64,000 bases of DNA from Solirubrobacterales bacterium (GCA_027315115.1 DAHUYQ010000029.1:1-64000); one strand, 5' to 3'; counted from the first letter of the stretch, positions 1-9,074 are shown. Numbers and translations are program-made. Notes: generated by a model from the letters alone, not told the origin.

Positions 1-305
1 CCGCCCGCGCCCGCCGCACCGCTCGACCCGGACGCCGCCGCGGCCCCGCCGGTCGCGGCCCCGCCGGTCGCGGCCTTGGAGGCGCCTTTCCCGATCAGGT
101 GGTCGCGTTCGAGCGCGCGAAGCGCGGCTCGCTCATTGGCCGCGCCGTCGCCGAGCCGGACCGTCTGCGCCGCGCTCACGGCCGCCGAGGCTCCGAGCCA
201 CAGCGAACAGACCGCGAGCGCAGCCGGCCATGCACGCGCGGCCCTGGACCACACGAGGCGCCAGACCGCCACACCGCTGCTGCCCGTCCCAGCCATTTGA
301 GCCAT
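1..305 (-). CDS. Secreted or surface protein, N-terminal part
   Basis: The frame runs off the left edge, so only about 101 N-terminal residues are visible. They begin MAQMAGTGSSGVAVWRL, followed by an arginine-containing stretch, a hydrophobic core (WPAALAVCSLWLGASAAV) and a likely signal-peptidase site after AVSAAQ. The mature part starts TVRLGDGAANERAALRALER, and a low-complexity Ala/Gly/Thr tract with a repeated AATGG unit follows. A second in-frame ATG at 296 is possible. The visible part resembles the start of an exported cell-wall or peptidoglycan-hydrolase-type protein, but no catalytic domain is in view and no function is assigned. Confidence 0.55.
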   Translation of the reverse strand, partial: MAQMAGTGSSGVAVWRLVWSRAARAWPAALAVCSLWLGASAAVSAAQTVRLGDGAANERAALRALERDHLIGKGASKAATGGAATGGAAAASGSSGAAGAG

Positions 306-336
306 GCTAGCCCCAAGCGGCTCCCGCCGCGCAGCG

Positions 337-984
337 CTAGAAGGACTCGAAGGCGGTGCGGCCGCCGGCGTCGACCAGCTCCTGCAGCCGCCGGCGCCCG
401 TCGCCGAGCAGCGGCCCGCCGTGAGCGAGCAGCAGGTGCTCGAAGTCCAGCTCGGCGAGCAGGCGCTCGTAGGCGGCCAGCAGGCCGCGCTTGGTCTGCG
501 CGGGCTCGTCCATCAGGAAGTCCGGCACGAACCCGAGCTCGCCATCGGCGCCCGCGGGCCCGCCGAGCACGACCCCGTCGGCGAGCGCGAGCGCGCGCAT
601 CGCGGGGATGTGAAGAGCGCTCTCGTCGGGGCAGATCGCGTCGACCTCGTAGGCCACCACGCCGCCGGGCAGACCGTCTCCGAAGTCGAACGGCTGCACC
701 TGCTGCTCGGGGCGAAACTCGTGCATCCCGGGCCGGCTGCAGCGCACGGTGCAGCCGAAGCGCTCCACGAAGGCGCCCGCATCCCGGTAGTGATGGCGGT
801 TGCTCAGTAGCACCGCGACCGGCGGGCTCGGGCGCTCCGCGAACCACTCGATGCCCTCCTGCGGCAGGAGCGGGTCGATCAGCACGCCGGCGTCCTGCAT
901 CCAGTAGGAGTCGACCTCGGTGTGGATCCTCGGGTGCATGGCGCGCCAGTGGAAGAGGCCGGGCAGGACTTCTCGCATCGCCAT
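337..984 (-). CDS. Metallo-beta-lactamase-fold-like protein
   Basis: This 215-residue protein has the layout of a short MBL-fold protein. There is a strand pair near the N terminus (GVLIDPLLPQEG), then LLSNRHHYRDAGAF at about residues 60-72 where the HxHxDH metal motif usually lies, and HLLLAHGGPLL near the C terminus where the last metal histidine sits. The HxHxDH motif is reduced to RHHYRD, so the metal site is altered or the enzyme is inactive. It starts 5 nt after the TetR gene stop and is surely cotranscribed with it. The substrate is unknown. Confidence 0.6.
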   Translation of the reverse strand: MAMREVLPGLFHWRAMHPRIHTEVDSYWMQDAGVLIDPLLPQEGIEWFAERPSPPVAVLLSNRHHYRDAGAFVERFGCTVRCSRPGMHEFRPEQQVQPFDFGDGLPGGVVAYEVDAICPDESALHIPAMRALALADGVVLGGPAGADGELGFVPDFLMDEPAQTKRGLLAAYERLLAELDFEHLLLAHGGPLLGDGRRRLQELVDAGGRTAFESF

Positions 985-989
985 CTACG

Positions 990-1571
990 TTAGGGCCCCC
1001 GCACACCCGCTCCGGCCACGATCGTCAGCAGCGCGTCGGCGGTGCCCTCGGCGTCGGTGCGGCCGGACCCCAGGCGCCGCACGCCAAGGCCGCACATCAC
1101 CGCCACGACCGCGCGCGCATGCCGCTGCGGGTCGGGAACGCCGAGCGCGGCCAGCGCGGCGGCGGCGAGCTCTTCGTAGGCGGCAAAGCAGCGCTCGGAG
1201 GCCTCCTGCAGCTCTGGATCGCGGCTTGCCTGCAGATGCAGCTCGAGCTCCGCGATTTCCTCCAGCCGGCTGGAGGAGCGCGCCACGATCCGCTCGACTT
1301 CCGCGGCGGCGCTGGCGGCGGATGGGCCGGTCAGGCGCAGCTCCGCCGCGATCTGGCGCATCCGCTCCACCTCCTCGTGCACGTAGAGCAGCAGCGCCTC
1401 ACGCAGCAGCCGGCTCTGGCTGGGGAAGTGGTAGGTCAGCGACCCGAGCGCGACCTGGCTGGCGGCCGCGATCCGGCGGTTGCTGATCGCGCCGATGCCC
1501 TCCTCGCCGATCAGCCGCAGCGTTGCGCGCAGGATTCGCTCGCGGGTGTCGTTTGCGGTCGATGTCGCCAT
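990..1571 (-). CDS. TetR-family transcriptional regulator
   Basis: The 193-residue protein has an N-terminal TetR helix-turn-helix (about residues 8-55: RERILRATLRLIGEEG, then ISNRRIAAASQVALGSLTYHF), followed by an all-helical ligand domain. The ATG at 1571 is chosen because the HTH starts 10 residues later; the open frame extends further upstream into the divergent promoter without conserved sequence. It is divergent from the amidase gene across about 206 bp and upstream of the MBL-like gene in the same transcript. A local repressor of the amidase and itself is likely, but that is inference from layout. Confidence 0.85.
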   Translation of the reverse strand: MATSTANDTRERILRATLRLIGEEGIGAISNRRIAAASQVALGSLTYHFPSQSRLLREALLLYVHEEVERMRQIAAELRLTGPSAASAAAEVERIVARSSSRLEEIAELELHLQASRDPELQEASERCFAAYEELAAAALAALGVPDPQRHARAVVAVMCGLGVRRLGSGRTDAEGTADALLTIVAGAGVRGP

Positions 1572-1777
1572 GTCGGTCTCGCGAGCTTGGTCCTGCGCGG
1601 CTGCGCGGACTGGCTGTGCGTCCCTGCGAGTTGTGCGAGGGTAGCGATTATGGCATCGTTCGTTCGACCGAACGAGCACCGAGCGCCGGGCGCGGCCCGA
1701 GCGCCGGCCCTGGCACCGACCGAGCACCGGACGTGGCAGGACGCCCGGCCCAAGACCCCAGAACGCCGAGGAGAGAG

Positions 1778-3217
1778 ATGAGCACCGCAGCGAGCACCCC
1801 AACCGTCCAAGAGGAGGAGATCGCCTTCGCGGGCCTTGGCGCCCAGGCGCAGATGCTGGCCGCGGGGCAGGTGAGCTCCCGCGAGCTGGTCGAGCTCTCG
1901 CTGCGCCGGATCGAGGAGCGCTCCGATCTGGGCGCCTTCAGGTGCGTACTGGCGGAGCAGGCGCTGGAGGCGGCGCAGGAGGCCGACGCGCGCCTGCGCG
2001 CCGGCGAACGGCTGCCGCTGCTCGGCGTGCCGTTCGCGATCAAGGACGACATCGACCTGGCCGGCCAGGAGACGCGCTTCGGCTGTCCGGGGAGCTTCCC
2101 CGCGCAGGCAAGCGACTGCGAGGCAGTCAGGCGCCTGCGAGCCGCGGGCGCGGTGATCCTCGGCAAGACCAACACGCCGGAGCTTGGCCAGTGGCCATTC
2201 ACCGAAGGGCCGGCATTCGGAATCGCGCGCAACCCGTGGAGCCTCGCGCACACGCCCGGCGGCTCCTCCGGCGGGGCGGCGGCGGCCGTCGCCGCCGGGC
2301 TGGTGCCGGGAGCGCTGGGCTCCGACGGCGCCGGCTCTGTCCGCATCCCCGCCGCTTGGACCGGCCTGGTCGGGATCAAGCCGCAGCGCGGCCGCATCTC
2401 AAGCTGGCCGGAGCCCGAGTCCTTCAACGGGCTGACCTGCCTGGGACCGCTCACGCGCACGGTCGCCGACGCGGCGCTGCTGATGGACACGCTGACGGGC
2501 AACGTGGCGGGCGACGTGCACAGGCCGCCGGCGCCGGAGGCGCCCTTCACCGAGGCGTCCGCGCGCACTCCTCGGCCGCTGCGGATCGCGCTCTCGCTGC
2601 GAATCCCCTTCAGCCTGGCGCCCGCGACCCTGGACCCGGCGGTCAGGAGCGCGACCGAGCGCATCGCCTCCGTGCTGGAGGGCCTTGGCCACCAGGTGGT
2701 GGAGGCCGACCCGCCGTACGGCCTGATCGGCCTGACGTTCTTCCCGCGCTCGACCTCGGCGCTGCGCGACTGGGTGCGGCGGGTCCCGGAGCAGGGCCTG
2801 CTGGACCATCGCACGCGCCACAACGCCCGCATGGGAGCGCTCTGCAAAGGACCGGCGCTGGCTCTCTCGCGCGCGCTGGAGGCGCCGCTGCGGCGCCAGA
2901 TGAGCAGAGTCTTCAGGCAGGCGGACCTCGTGCTCACGCCGACCACGGCACAGCCGCCGCGACCGGTCGGCTCGCTGGACGGCCTCGGCCACTGGGACAC
3001 CGACAAGGTCGTGGTCGGCGCGTGCCCCTACGCCTGGCCCTGGAACGTGCTCGGCTGGCCCGGGATCAACGTGCCCGCGGGGCTCACGCAGGAGGGCCTG
3101 CCGCTCGGCGTGCAGTTGCTCGGCCCGGCCTGCTCAGAGCCGCTGCTGATCTCCGTGGCCGGCCAGCTTGAGCAGGTGGAGCGCTGGCAGGACCGTCGTC
3201 CGCCGCTCCCGGACTGA
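1778..3217 (+). CDS. Amidase signature family protein
   Basis: The 479-residue protein belongs to the amidase signature family (amide hydrolysis through a Ser-cisSer-Lys triad). The catalytic Lys is in GVPFAIKDDIDLAGQ, and the Gly/Ser stretch TPGGSSGGAAAAVAAGLVP carries the cis-Ser. Further on, GSDGAGSVRIPAAW contains the nucleophilic Ser, with Ala-Gly-Ser replacing the common Gly-Gly-Ser. KPQRGRIS and the C-terminal AWPWNVLGWPGINVPAG also fit. The start at 1778 is set by the GAGGAGAGAG ribosome site directly upstream, and length is normal for the family. It is divergent from the TetR gene. The substrate cannot be read from sequence. Confidence 0.9.
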   Translation: MSTAASTPTVQEEEIAFAGLGAQAQMLAAGQVSSRELVELSLRRIEERSDLGAFRCVLAEQALEAAQEADARLRAGERLPLLGVPFAIKDDIDLAGQETRFGCPGSFPAQASDCEAVRRLRAAGAVILGKTNTPELGQWPFTEGPAFGIARNPWSLAHTPGGSSGGAAAAVAAGLVPGALGSDGAGSVRIPAAWTGLVGIKPQRGRISSWPEPESFNGLTCLGPLTRTVADAALLMDTLTGNVAGDVHRPPAPEAPFTEASARTPRPLRIALSLRIPFSLAPATLDPAVRSATERIASVLEGLGHQVVEADPPYGLIGLTFFPRSTSALRDWVRRVPEQGLLDHRTRHNARMGALCKGPALALSRALEAPLRRQMSRVFRQADLVLTPTTAQPPRPVGSLDGLGHWDTDKVVVGACPYAWPWNVLGWPGINVPAGLTQEGLPLGVQLLGPACSEPLLISVAGQLEQVERWQDRRPPLPD

Positions 3218-3328
3218 GGCGGAGCCCTCCCGGCGGGGGCCTCCCGCGGGGGCTGACGGGTCGGCATGGAAGAGTCGGAAACAATCAAAAATGGTTGCCT
3301 ACACGTTTTTGCACATCAAAGAGTGTAG

Positions 3329-3342
3329 ATATCGGCCGATAT
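3329..3342. promoter_or_regulatory. 14-bp perfect palindrome, candidate operator
   Basis: ATATCGGCCGATAT is a perfect inverted repeat in the 330-bp gap between the amidase stop and the peroxiredoxin-like gene. The flanks are A/T-rich compared with the rest of the region. It resembles a dimeric repressor site. No cognate regulator is adjacent other than the TetR gene 1.8 kb away. Confidence 0.35.
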
Positions 3343-3550
3343 GGGTAGTCGAGCTGTGAGTGATCCTTGGACGACTATCGAGCAGGGAGGCCGCAGGGAA
3401 TCATGATGCTCATGGCACCGATTCACCAGAAGATCACCCACCGGGCGGCCGCGTGCGATAGCGATGCGCGGGCTTGCGGGCGCCTGTCTGCATACTCGCC
3501 GCACCGTATCAGCACTGCGAAGCGGCGCCGGCGCCGCGAAGGGGGCTCTG

Positions 3551-4447
3551 ATGGATAGGCGCAAACGCAGGTCGCTGCCCTCGGGCGGACGTGCGCGGCA
3601 CGGCAGCCGCCAGGCAGATGCCAGGGAGCGGCTGCGCCGCCCCAGCGGCGCGCACTCCGCCAAGCGGCCACGGACGGTGACCGACGGCCCCATACAGCGC
3701 ACTCGCGGAGTCGCGTACGGCCTCGATCCGGAGCATGGGTTCGTCGCCGAGACGGACGGCCTGAGCGAGCTGGACGAGGTCTTCCATGTCAAGCCGTGCA
3801 CGCGGCCGCAGGCGCCGCCGGAGATGCCGACGCCACAGGTGGATGCGCAGCGCGAAGACGCCGTGGTCAGCGGCCTGCTGGGCATGCCGCTGCCGACGCT
3901 GAAGCTGGAGTGGATGCCGGGGCAGCGGCTGGACGTCGGCAGGCTCGGCAGGGCGCCGCTGGTGATCTACTGCCATCCCGGCGCCGAGCCGGAAGACGTC
4001 CAGGGCGACTTCGAGGACGCCTTCGAAGCTGGCTTCGAAGGCGTCGACTTCAAAGGCGACTTCGACGGCGAGGGCGCCACGCCGGACCTCGCGGAGTGCA
4101 GATCGTTCGCCGAGCGCTGCCTGGAGCTCGGCTCGATGCGCCATCGCGTCGTGGGCGTCAGCTCGCAGAGCGCCAGATCGATCCTTTCCCTCGCGAGCCA
4201 CGAGGCGCTGCCGCACGTTCTCCTCAGCGACGACCGGCTCGAGCTCGCCGACGAGATGGGGCTGCCCACTTTCGAGGTGGACGGCGTGAGCCACTACGAG
4301 CGGCTGACCATGATCGTGAGGGACGGCCGCGTCGAGAAGGTCTTCTATCCGATCCCGGACCCGGCCGCGCACGCCGCGGAGGTTGAGCGCTGGCTGCGGG
4401 ACGAGCGGGAGCGGCCCGATCGCGCGGGAGTCGCCGGCCTGAGGTGA
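3551..4447 (+). CDS. Peroxiredoxin-like thioredoxin-fold protein, unusual active site
   Basis: The 298-residue protein starts at the ATG preceded by GAAGGGGG; an in-frame ATG at 3464 lacks a ribosome site. The first 95 residues are basic and disordered. From about residue 105 a Prx/AhpC-like fold can be followed: VSGLLGMPLPTLKLEWMPG, RAPLVIYCHPGAEP, VVGVSSQSARSILSLASHE, LPHVLLSDDRLELADEMGL, and a C-terminal LTMIVRDGRVEKVFYPI. In BCP/PrxQ proteins the strand ending in FYP is followed closely by TPGCT with the peroxidatic Cys. Here an acidic, Phe/Gly-rich insert separates the two and the site reads ATPDLAECRSF, with Leu at the usual Cys position. Peroxidase activity is therefore doubtful. Confidence 0.65.
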   Translation: MDRRKRRSLPSGGRARHGSRQADARERLRRPSGAHSAKRPRTVTDGPIQRTRGVAYGLDPEHGFVAETDGLSELDEVFHVKPCTRPQAPPEMPTPQVDAQREDAVVSGLLGMPLPTLKLEWMPGQRLDVGRLGRAPLVIYCHPGAEPEDVQGDFEDAFEAGFEGVDFKGDFDGEGATPDLAECRSFAERCLELGSMRHRVVGVSSQSARSILSLASHEALPHVLLSDDRLELADEMGLPTFEVDGVSHYERLTMIVRDGRVEKVFYPIPDPAAHAAEVERWLRDERERPDRAGVAGLR

Positions 4448-4468
4448 GCCGACGACGGGGTGGAGAGG

Positions 4469-4503
4469 CACGGCCGCGCGGGTTGGATGCCCGCGTGGCC
4501 GTG
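4469..4503 (+). terminator. Strong hairpin after the peroxiredoxin-like gene
   Basis: The arms CACGGCCGCGCGGG and CCCGCGTGGCCGTG (14 bp, one mismatch) enclose a 7-nt loop 21 bp after the stop codon. There is no U-run, so intrinsic termination is not certain. Confidence 0.5.
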
Positions 4504-4610
4504 AGACTTGTCTTGCCCGAGGTCTGAGGCATGGCAAGTCTCGGTGCGCCCCACCGGGCCGCGAGCCGCCGGAACCTGGGCGAGAGCTGCCGCACCAGAT
4601 CCTGGGCGCC

Positions 4611-4730
4611 CTACGCGCCGATCGTGGGGCCACCGCCGACGGGCAGGATCAGCCCGAACGGGTCGATGAAGATCGACGCGTCCTGGCCCTCCAGGGCGAA
4701 CGCCGACTGCCCGTACCACTCAACGCGCAT
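4611..4730 (-). pseudogene. N-terminal fragment of a UPF0173-type metallo-hydrolase
   Basis: From the ATG at 4730 the 39-residue frame reads MRVEWYGQSAFALEGQDASI, then FIDPFGLILPVGGG, and stops. This matches the opening strand of metal-dependent MBL-fold hydrolases of the UPF0173 kind, which are about 210 residues long with the metal histidines further on. Everything after the first 35 residues is missing, so this is a truncated relic. It lies in one frame with an MFS fragment just upstream. Confidence 0.55.
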
Positions 4731-4793
4731 GCTGCTCCTCTCTGGTCGCGATGCCGATCGATGCTGCCGCGCCCGTCTCTCTCTGCGCAGGAG

Positions 4794-4919
4794 GTCGAGC
4801 TTGATGCCCCTGAAGATCGCCGGCATCGCGATCAGCGTGATCGAGGCGTCGAGCGTCGCCAGCGGCACCCCGAGCGTGGTGTTCGAGAGCGCGATCCACT
4901 TGTCGCTGCCGCGTGGCGG
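4794..4919 (-). pseudogene. N-terminal fragment of an MFS (DHA2-type) transporter
   Basis: The minus-strand frame contains DKWIALSNTTLGVPLATLDA and SITLIAMPAIFRGIKLD, the typical first transmembrane segment and following motif of drug:H+ antiporter-2 transporters. A TAG lies just before it, there is no start codon, and the homology ends after about 42 residues, running straight into the linker before the MBL fragment. The whole 4,504-5,031 gap therefore holds gene debris and no intact gene. Confidence 0.5.
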
Positions 4920-5031
4920 CTACGCGGCCGTCCATGCGGGCGCTACCGCCGCGGAGGCTGGCACCGCCGTGGTGAGCTGCGAGCGAGCCACCCGACCAAC
5001 CCTAGCAACTTGACGGTTACGTAAGGTTCAG

Positions 5032-5961
5032 TCAGTCGAGGCGCAGCACTGCCTTGCCGGCGATCCGCCGGTCCATCAGCGCTTCGATCGCCTCCGCGGC
5101 CTGCCGCCAGGAGCTCTCGCGGTCGATCGAGCACTCCAGCGCCCCGCCGGCCACGAGCTGCGCCAGCCGCCCCAGGTCGCGCGCCCCGGAACGGGTGTGC
5201 GCAAGCTCGGCGAAGAGGTAGAAGCCGTGGAGGTGGGCGCGCGGCGCGCGCGCGAAGAACGCACGCGCCGGGAACTGCACCGGCCCCTGGTCGCTGGAGG
5301 CGAAGGAGACGATCGTCCCGCCGGCCTCGATCCTCTGCATCGCGGCGCCCAGGCTCGCGCCGCCGACGCCCTCGATGATCGCCTCGAAGGTCGGCCCCTC
5401 CGGGGCGAGCTCGTGGAGGATCTCGTGCGCGCCGAGCTCCAGCAGCCCCGCGGCACGCCGCGGGCTTGCGGACACGGCGGTCACGTGCGCGCCGGCGATG
5501 CGCGCGAGCTGCACGGCGAAGCGACCGACGCCGCCGGAGGCGCCGGTCACCAGCACGCGCCGGCCGATCACGCACCCGATCCGCTCCAGCGCCAGCAGGG
5601 CGGTAAGACCGGCGACCGGGAGCGTGGCCGCCTGGGCGAAGGAGACCTCGTCGGGGATCTGCGCGAGCGTCTCGGTCGGCACGGCCGCAAGCTGCGCCCA
5701 GGCCCCGGCGCCCACCATCCCCACCACGCGCGCTCCCCGCGGCGGGCCGGACCCGTCCGCGGCGGCGGCCTGCACCGTCCCGGCCAGGTCCCAGCCGGTG
5801 ATCTGGCCGTTCTCCATGTCCGCCAGGCGGCGGCACTCGCCGCGGTTGAGCGAGAAGGCGGACACCCGCACCAGCGCCTGGGAGGGCAGCGGCTGCGGAT
5901 CGGGCGCCTCGCGCAGCGCGACGCGGGCGGGAGCGTCAGGGGCGGCGGTGAGCGCGAGCAC
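5032..5961 (-). CDS. Zinc-less MDR-family quinone oxidoreductase-like dehydrogenase
   Basis: The 309-residue protein belongs to the medium-chain dehydrogenase/reductase superfamily. The N-terminal GroES-like domain includes [18 protein letters not shown] and [12 protein letters not shown]. The Rossmann domain has the nucleotide motif [18 protein letters not shown], and a [12 protein letters not shown] strand and C-terminal [21 protein letters not shown] follow. Cysteine ligands for structural or catalytic zinc are absent, as in NADPH:quinone reductases. It is monocistronic with a short downstream gap. The substrate is unknown. Confidence 0.85.
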   Translation of the reverse strand: MLALTAAPDAPARVALREAPDPQPLPSQALVRVSAFSLNRGECRRLADMENGQITGWDLAGTVQAAAADGSGPPRGARVVGMVGAGAWAQLAAVPTETLAQIPDEVSFAQAATLPVAGLTALLALERIGCVIGRRVLVTGASGGVGRFAVQLARIAGAHVTAVSASPRRAAGLLELGAHEILHELAPEGPTFEAIIEGVGGASLGAAMQRIEAGGTIVSFASSDQGPVQFPARAFFARAPRAHLHGFYLFAELAHTRSGARDLGRLAQLVAGGALECSIDRESSWRQAAEAIEALMDRRIAGKAVLRLD

Positions 5962-6083
5962 GCGTCGAGGTTAGCGCCGCGGCGGGCGCTGGCCGGCGCC
6001 GCGGCACGCAGGGCGTCGGTGCCCCGGCCGCGACCGACCGCGACCGCGGTCGGCTCCCCGCGCGCCGCCCCTGGCAGGCCCCC

Positions 6084-6737
6084 TCAGCGCGCCAGGCGCA
6101 GGTAGGTGAGCACCGCCAGGACACGGCGGTGGTCGACCTCGCAGGCGGGCAGGTCGAGCTTGTTGTAGATGTTGGTGATGTGCTTCTCCACCGCGCCGGG
6201 GGTGACCACGAGCGTCTCGGCGATCGCGACGTTGGAGCGCCCCTCGGCCATCAGCTCCAGTACCTCGCGCTCGCGCGCGGTCAGCCCGCTGAGCGCGTCG
6301 TCGGAGCCGTTGCGGGGCGCCAGCAGCTCGGTGACCACCTGCCGGTCGAGCACAGTGCCGCCGGCCGCGACGCGCTCCAGCGCGTCCAGGAAGGCGCGCA
6401 CGTCGCCGATCCGCTCCTTGAGCAGGTAGCCGATGCCGGCCGTGTTCTCGCCGATCAGCTCGCCGGCGTAGGCGGTCTCGACGTACTGGGAGAGCACGAG
6501 CACGCCCAGCTCGGGCTGGCGGTGGCGTGCCTCGATCGCGGCGCGCAAGCCCTCGTCGGTGAACGTCGGCGGCAGGCGCACGTCGATGATCGCAAGGTCG
6601 GGGCGATGCCCGGCGATCGCGCGCAGCAGCCCGGGCCCGTCCTCCACCTGCGCGACGACCTCGATCGAGTTCTCCCGCAGCAGAGCCACGATCCCCTCGC
6701 GCAGCAGCGCAAGGTCCTCTGCGATCACGACCCTCAC
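6084..6737 (-). CDS. NarL/LuxR-family response regulator
   Basis: The 217-residue protein starts with a receiver domain (acidic pair near residues 7-8 in VVIAEDLALLREG; phospho-acceptor Asp52 in LAIIDVRLPP; Lys in YLLKERIGDV). It ends with a LuxR-type helix-turn-helix (LTAREREVLELMAEGRSN, then VEKHITNIYNKL). Its start overlaps the stop of the upstream histidine kinase by 4 nt (ATGA), so the two form a translationally coupled two-component system. Confidence 0.92.
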   Translation of the reverse strand: MRVVIAEDLALLREGIVALLRENSIEVVAQVEDGPGLLRAIAGHRPDLAIIDVRLPPTFTDEGLRAAIEARHRQPELGVLVLSQYVETAYAGELIGENTAGIGYLLKERIGDVRAFLDALERVAAGGTVLDRQVVTELLAPRNGSDDALSGLTAREREVLELMAEGRSNVAIAETLVVTPGAVEKHITNIYNKLDLPACEVDHRRVLAVLTYLRLAR

Positions 6738-7933
6738 GGCGTGTCTTCCAGAGCCCGCCCGGCGGGAGGCCCTCCCGCCAGCCCGGCCGCCGCTGTGATG
6801 GCCGCCCTCGCACGACCCTGCCGCTCGGCGCCGGTCGGCAGGCTGACCATCACCGTCGTGCCCCCTCCGGCGGGGCTGTCGATGCTGATGGCGCCGTCCA
6901 GCGCCTGCACGCGCGCGCGCAGGCCCGCGAGCCCGGACCCCTCCGGGTTGGCGCCGCCGCGGCCGTCGTCGCCGACGAGGATTCGCAGCGACTGCCCGTT
7001 GTCGATCATCTGCACCCAGCTACGCGTCGAGTGCGAGTGCTTGGCTGTGTTGGTCAGCGCCTCCGCGATCACGAAGTAGGCAGCGCTCTCGATCCGCGAC
7101 GGAAGCGGCTGGGGCGTGTCGGCGTGCACGGTGGTGCCGAGGCCGTAGCGGCCCGCCAGCGAGCGCACGGCGGCCAGCAGCCCGCGCTCGGCCAGCAGCG
7201 GTGGCACGATCCCGCGCGCCAGGTTCCGCAACTCGGCGATCGCGCTGTGCGCCTCGCGGCGCGCCTCGTGGATCAGCGCCAGGACCTCCGGCCGGTCGCC
7301 CAGCTTCAGCTCGGCGCGTCCCAGTTGCAGCGTGAGCGCGACCAGCCGCGCCTGCGCGCCGTCGTGCAGGTCGCGCTCGATCCGCCGTAGCTGGGCGGTC
7401 TGCGCGTCCATCGCCTCCCTGCGGGTGCGCGTCAGCATCTCCACGCGCGCCCGCAGCGCACGCCTGCCGCGCGCGACCAGCACCCGGTCGTGCAGGGCGA
7501 TCAGGGAGTAGCCGGCTCCCACAGTGCCCAGGCCGAGCAGCGCCCAGGCCGGCCAGAACTCGGTCACGCCGTCGAGCAGGCGCGTGAGTATCCAGGTGAA
7601 GACCAGGAAGCCGGTGGCCACCAGGATCACCGCCCACACGCAGGCCACGCGCCGGGACGCGCCGCGCTCGTGCGCCCACGCCCAGCGGCCGACTATGTCG
7701 AGGCTGACCGGCACCGAGAGCCCGAGCCATGCCCACGCCGGCCAGAGGTAGCCCTGGCCGGACAGCGCCCAGATGCCCAGCAGCAGCAGCGCGATCAGGG
7801 CCGCCATCCGGCGCGTCAGATGGCTTGCGTACTGGCCGATCGAGAGCCCGGCGGCAAGCGTCGGCATCCACGCTCTGGCGCGGTGACGCCCAGGTGTGGA
7901 TGGGGCGGCTGGCGCCCCTGCCGGATCGGTCAT
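6734..7933 (-). CDS. Sensor histidine kinase, HisKA_3 type
   Basis: The 399-residue membrane sensor phosphorylates the NarL-type regulator encoded directly downstream. The N-terminal 150 residues include a 2TM-like module (IGQYASHLTRRMAALIALLL, GYLWPAWAWLGLSVPVSLDI) and a second hydrophobic pair around residues 90-140. The dimerization helix has the phospho-acceptor His190 in IERDLHDGAQARLVALTLQL. The C-terminal ATPase domain has EALTNTAKHS, VGDDGRGG and GSGLAGLRARVQALDG. No extracytoplasmic ligand domain is evident, so the signal is probably in or at the membrane, as in DesK-type kinases. The neighbouring desaturase gene (58 bp upstream, same strand) makes a membrane-fluidity role worth testing. 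Confidence 0.9.
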   Translation of the reverse strand: MTDPAGAPAAPSTPGRHRARAWMPTLAAGLSIGQYASHLTRRMAALIALLLLGIWALSGQGYLWPAWAWLGLSVPVSLDIVGRWAWAHERGASRRVACVWAVILVATGFLVFTWILTRLLDGVTEFWPAWALLGLGTVGAGYSLIALHDRVLVARGRRALRARVEMLTRTRREAMDAQTAQLRRIERDLHDGAQARLVALTLQLGRAELKLGDRPEVLALIHEARREAHSAIAELRNLARGIVPPLLAERGLLAAVRSLAGRYGLGTTVHADTPQPLPSRIESAAYFVIAEALTNTAKHSHSTRSWVQMIDNGQSLRILVGDDGRGGANPEGSGLAGLRARVQALDGAISIDSPAGGGTTVMVSLPTGAERQGRARAAITAAAGLAGGPPAGRALEDTP

Positions 7934-7990
7934 GCAACGGATGGTGGCAGGCCGACGCGACGCGCGCGCGGGCAGGCCCCGCCCGTGCGG

Positions 7991-8989
7991 CTAGCCGAGC
8001 GTCTTGGTCGCCTGGCGCTCGGCGCCGATCCGCTGCACGTCCCAGGCGAGCCCCACCCGCTCCAATGTGGCGATCAGCAGCCCGGAGAGGTCGAGCTCGT
8101 AGGCGCGCATCCCGTGGAAGGCCGAGGTGGGAAAGGCGTGGTGGTTGTTGTGCCAGGACTCTCCGAAGGAGAGCGGCGCCAGCCACAGCAGGTTGCGGGA
8201 CTGATCGTCGGTGTGGAAGCGGCGGCGACCAAAGAAGTGGCAGAGCGAGTTGATCGAGTAGGTGACGTGGTGCAGCACGAGCATCCGCACCGCGCCGCCC
8301 CAAACCAGGCCCCACAGGCCGGCCTGCAACGTCCCGCCGAGCAGCACGCCCAGCCCGAACGGGATCGCCAGGCCAAGCAGCGACCAGAAGATGAAGGTCT
8401 TGTCGATGAAGCTGATCACCGGGTCTGCGAGCAGATCCGGCGCGTAGCGCTCGGCGGAGCCGCGCTGCACCTGCTCGAAGAGCCAGCCCAGATGCGCGTG
8501 CGCCAGACCGGAGAGCGCCCCGCGCAGACCCTCGCCGTGGCCCACGTGCGGGCTGTGGGGGTCGCCGGGTCGGTCGGAGTAGGCGTGGTGCTGGCGGTGG
8601 AAGGTGACCCAGTCGATCACCGGCCCCTCGATCGCCATCGTGCCGCAGATCGCGAACACGGCACGCAGCCAGGGCGCCGTCTTGAAGCTGCGGTGCGTGA
8701 GCAGACGGTGGAAGCCGACCGTGACACCCAGCCCGCAGGGCACGTACATGACCACGAAGATCAGCACGTCGTTCCAGCTCAGCTCACGGTTCCAGGTCTG
8801 CCAGACCGCGAATGCGAGCAGCAGCACCGGCAGCACGGTGATCGTGGCCGTCGCCAGGCGGTCGATCTTTTTGGCGACGATCGGGGCGCCGAGCCCGTCG
8901 AGGTGGTCGTCCGCGGCGGACGCGCTCGCGGCGGTGGGCTCGGTCTCGGTCTGCTTGGTTTTGGGCGGCGCAGGCGCAATCGTGCTCAT
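7991..8989 (-). CDS. Membrane acyl-CoA/fatty-acid delta-9-type desaturase
   Basis: The 332-residue integral-membrane di-iron desaturase has all three histidine boxes: HRLLTH (94-99), HRQHH (131-135) and HNNHH (280-284). Hydrophobic helix pairs lie near residues 48-90 and 185-235. The DWVTFHRQHHAYSDRPGDPHSP stretch is typical of stearoyl-CoA-type desaturases. The N-terminal 35 residues are disordered. It introduces a cis double bond into long-chain acyl groups, needing O2 and an electron donor. Its stop lies 58 bp from the kinase start, so the desaturase, kinase and response regulator could be one transcript. Confidence 0.92.
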   Translation of the reverse strand: MSTIAPAPPKTKQTETEPTAASASAADDHLDGLGAPIVAKKIDRLATATITVLPVLLLAFAVWQTWNRELSWNDVLIFVVMYVPCGLGVTVGFHRLLTHRSFKTAPWLRAVFAICGTMAIEGPVIDWVTFHRQHHAYSDRPGDPHSPHVGHGEGLRGALSGLAHAHLGWLFEQVQRGSAERYAPDLLADPVISFIDKTFIFWSLLGLAIPFGLGVLLGGTLQAGLWGLVWGGAVRMLVLHHVTYSINSLCHFFGRRRFHTDDQSRNLLWLAPLSFGESWHNNHHAFPTSAFHGMRAYELDLSGLLIATLERVGLAWDVQRIGAERQATKTLG

Positions 8990-9074
8990 GCCACGAAAGG
9001 ATGACTGGTTGTGCGCGCGTTTTCATTGAGGGGCGCCACCGAATGCGGGGAGCGCTCCCCAGCCCTGAGGCTCC

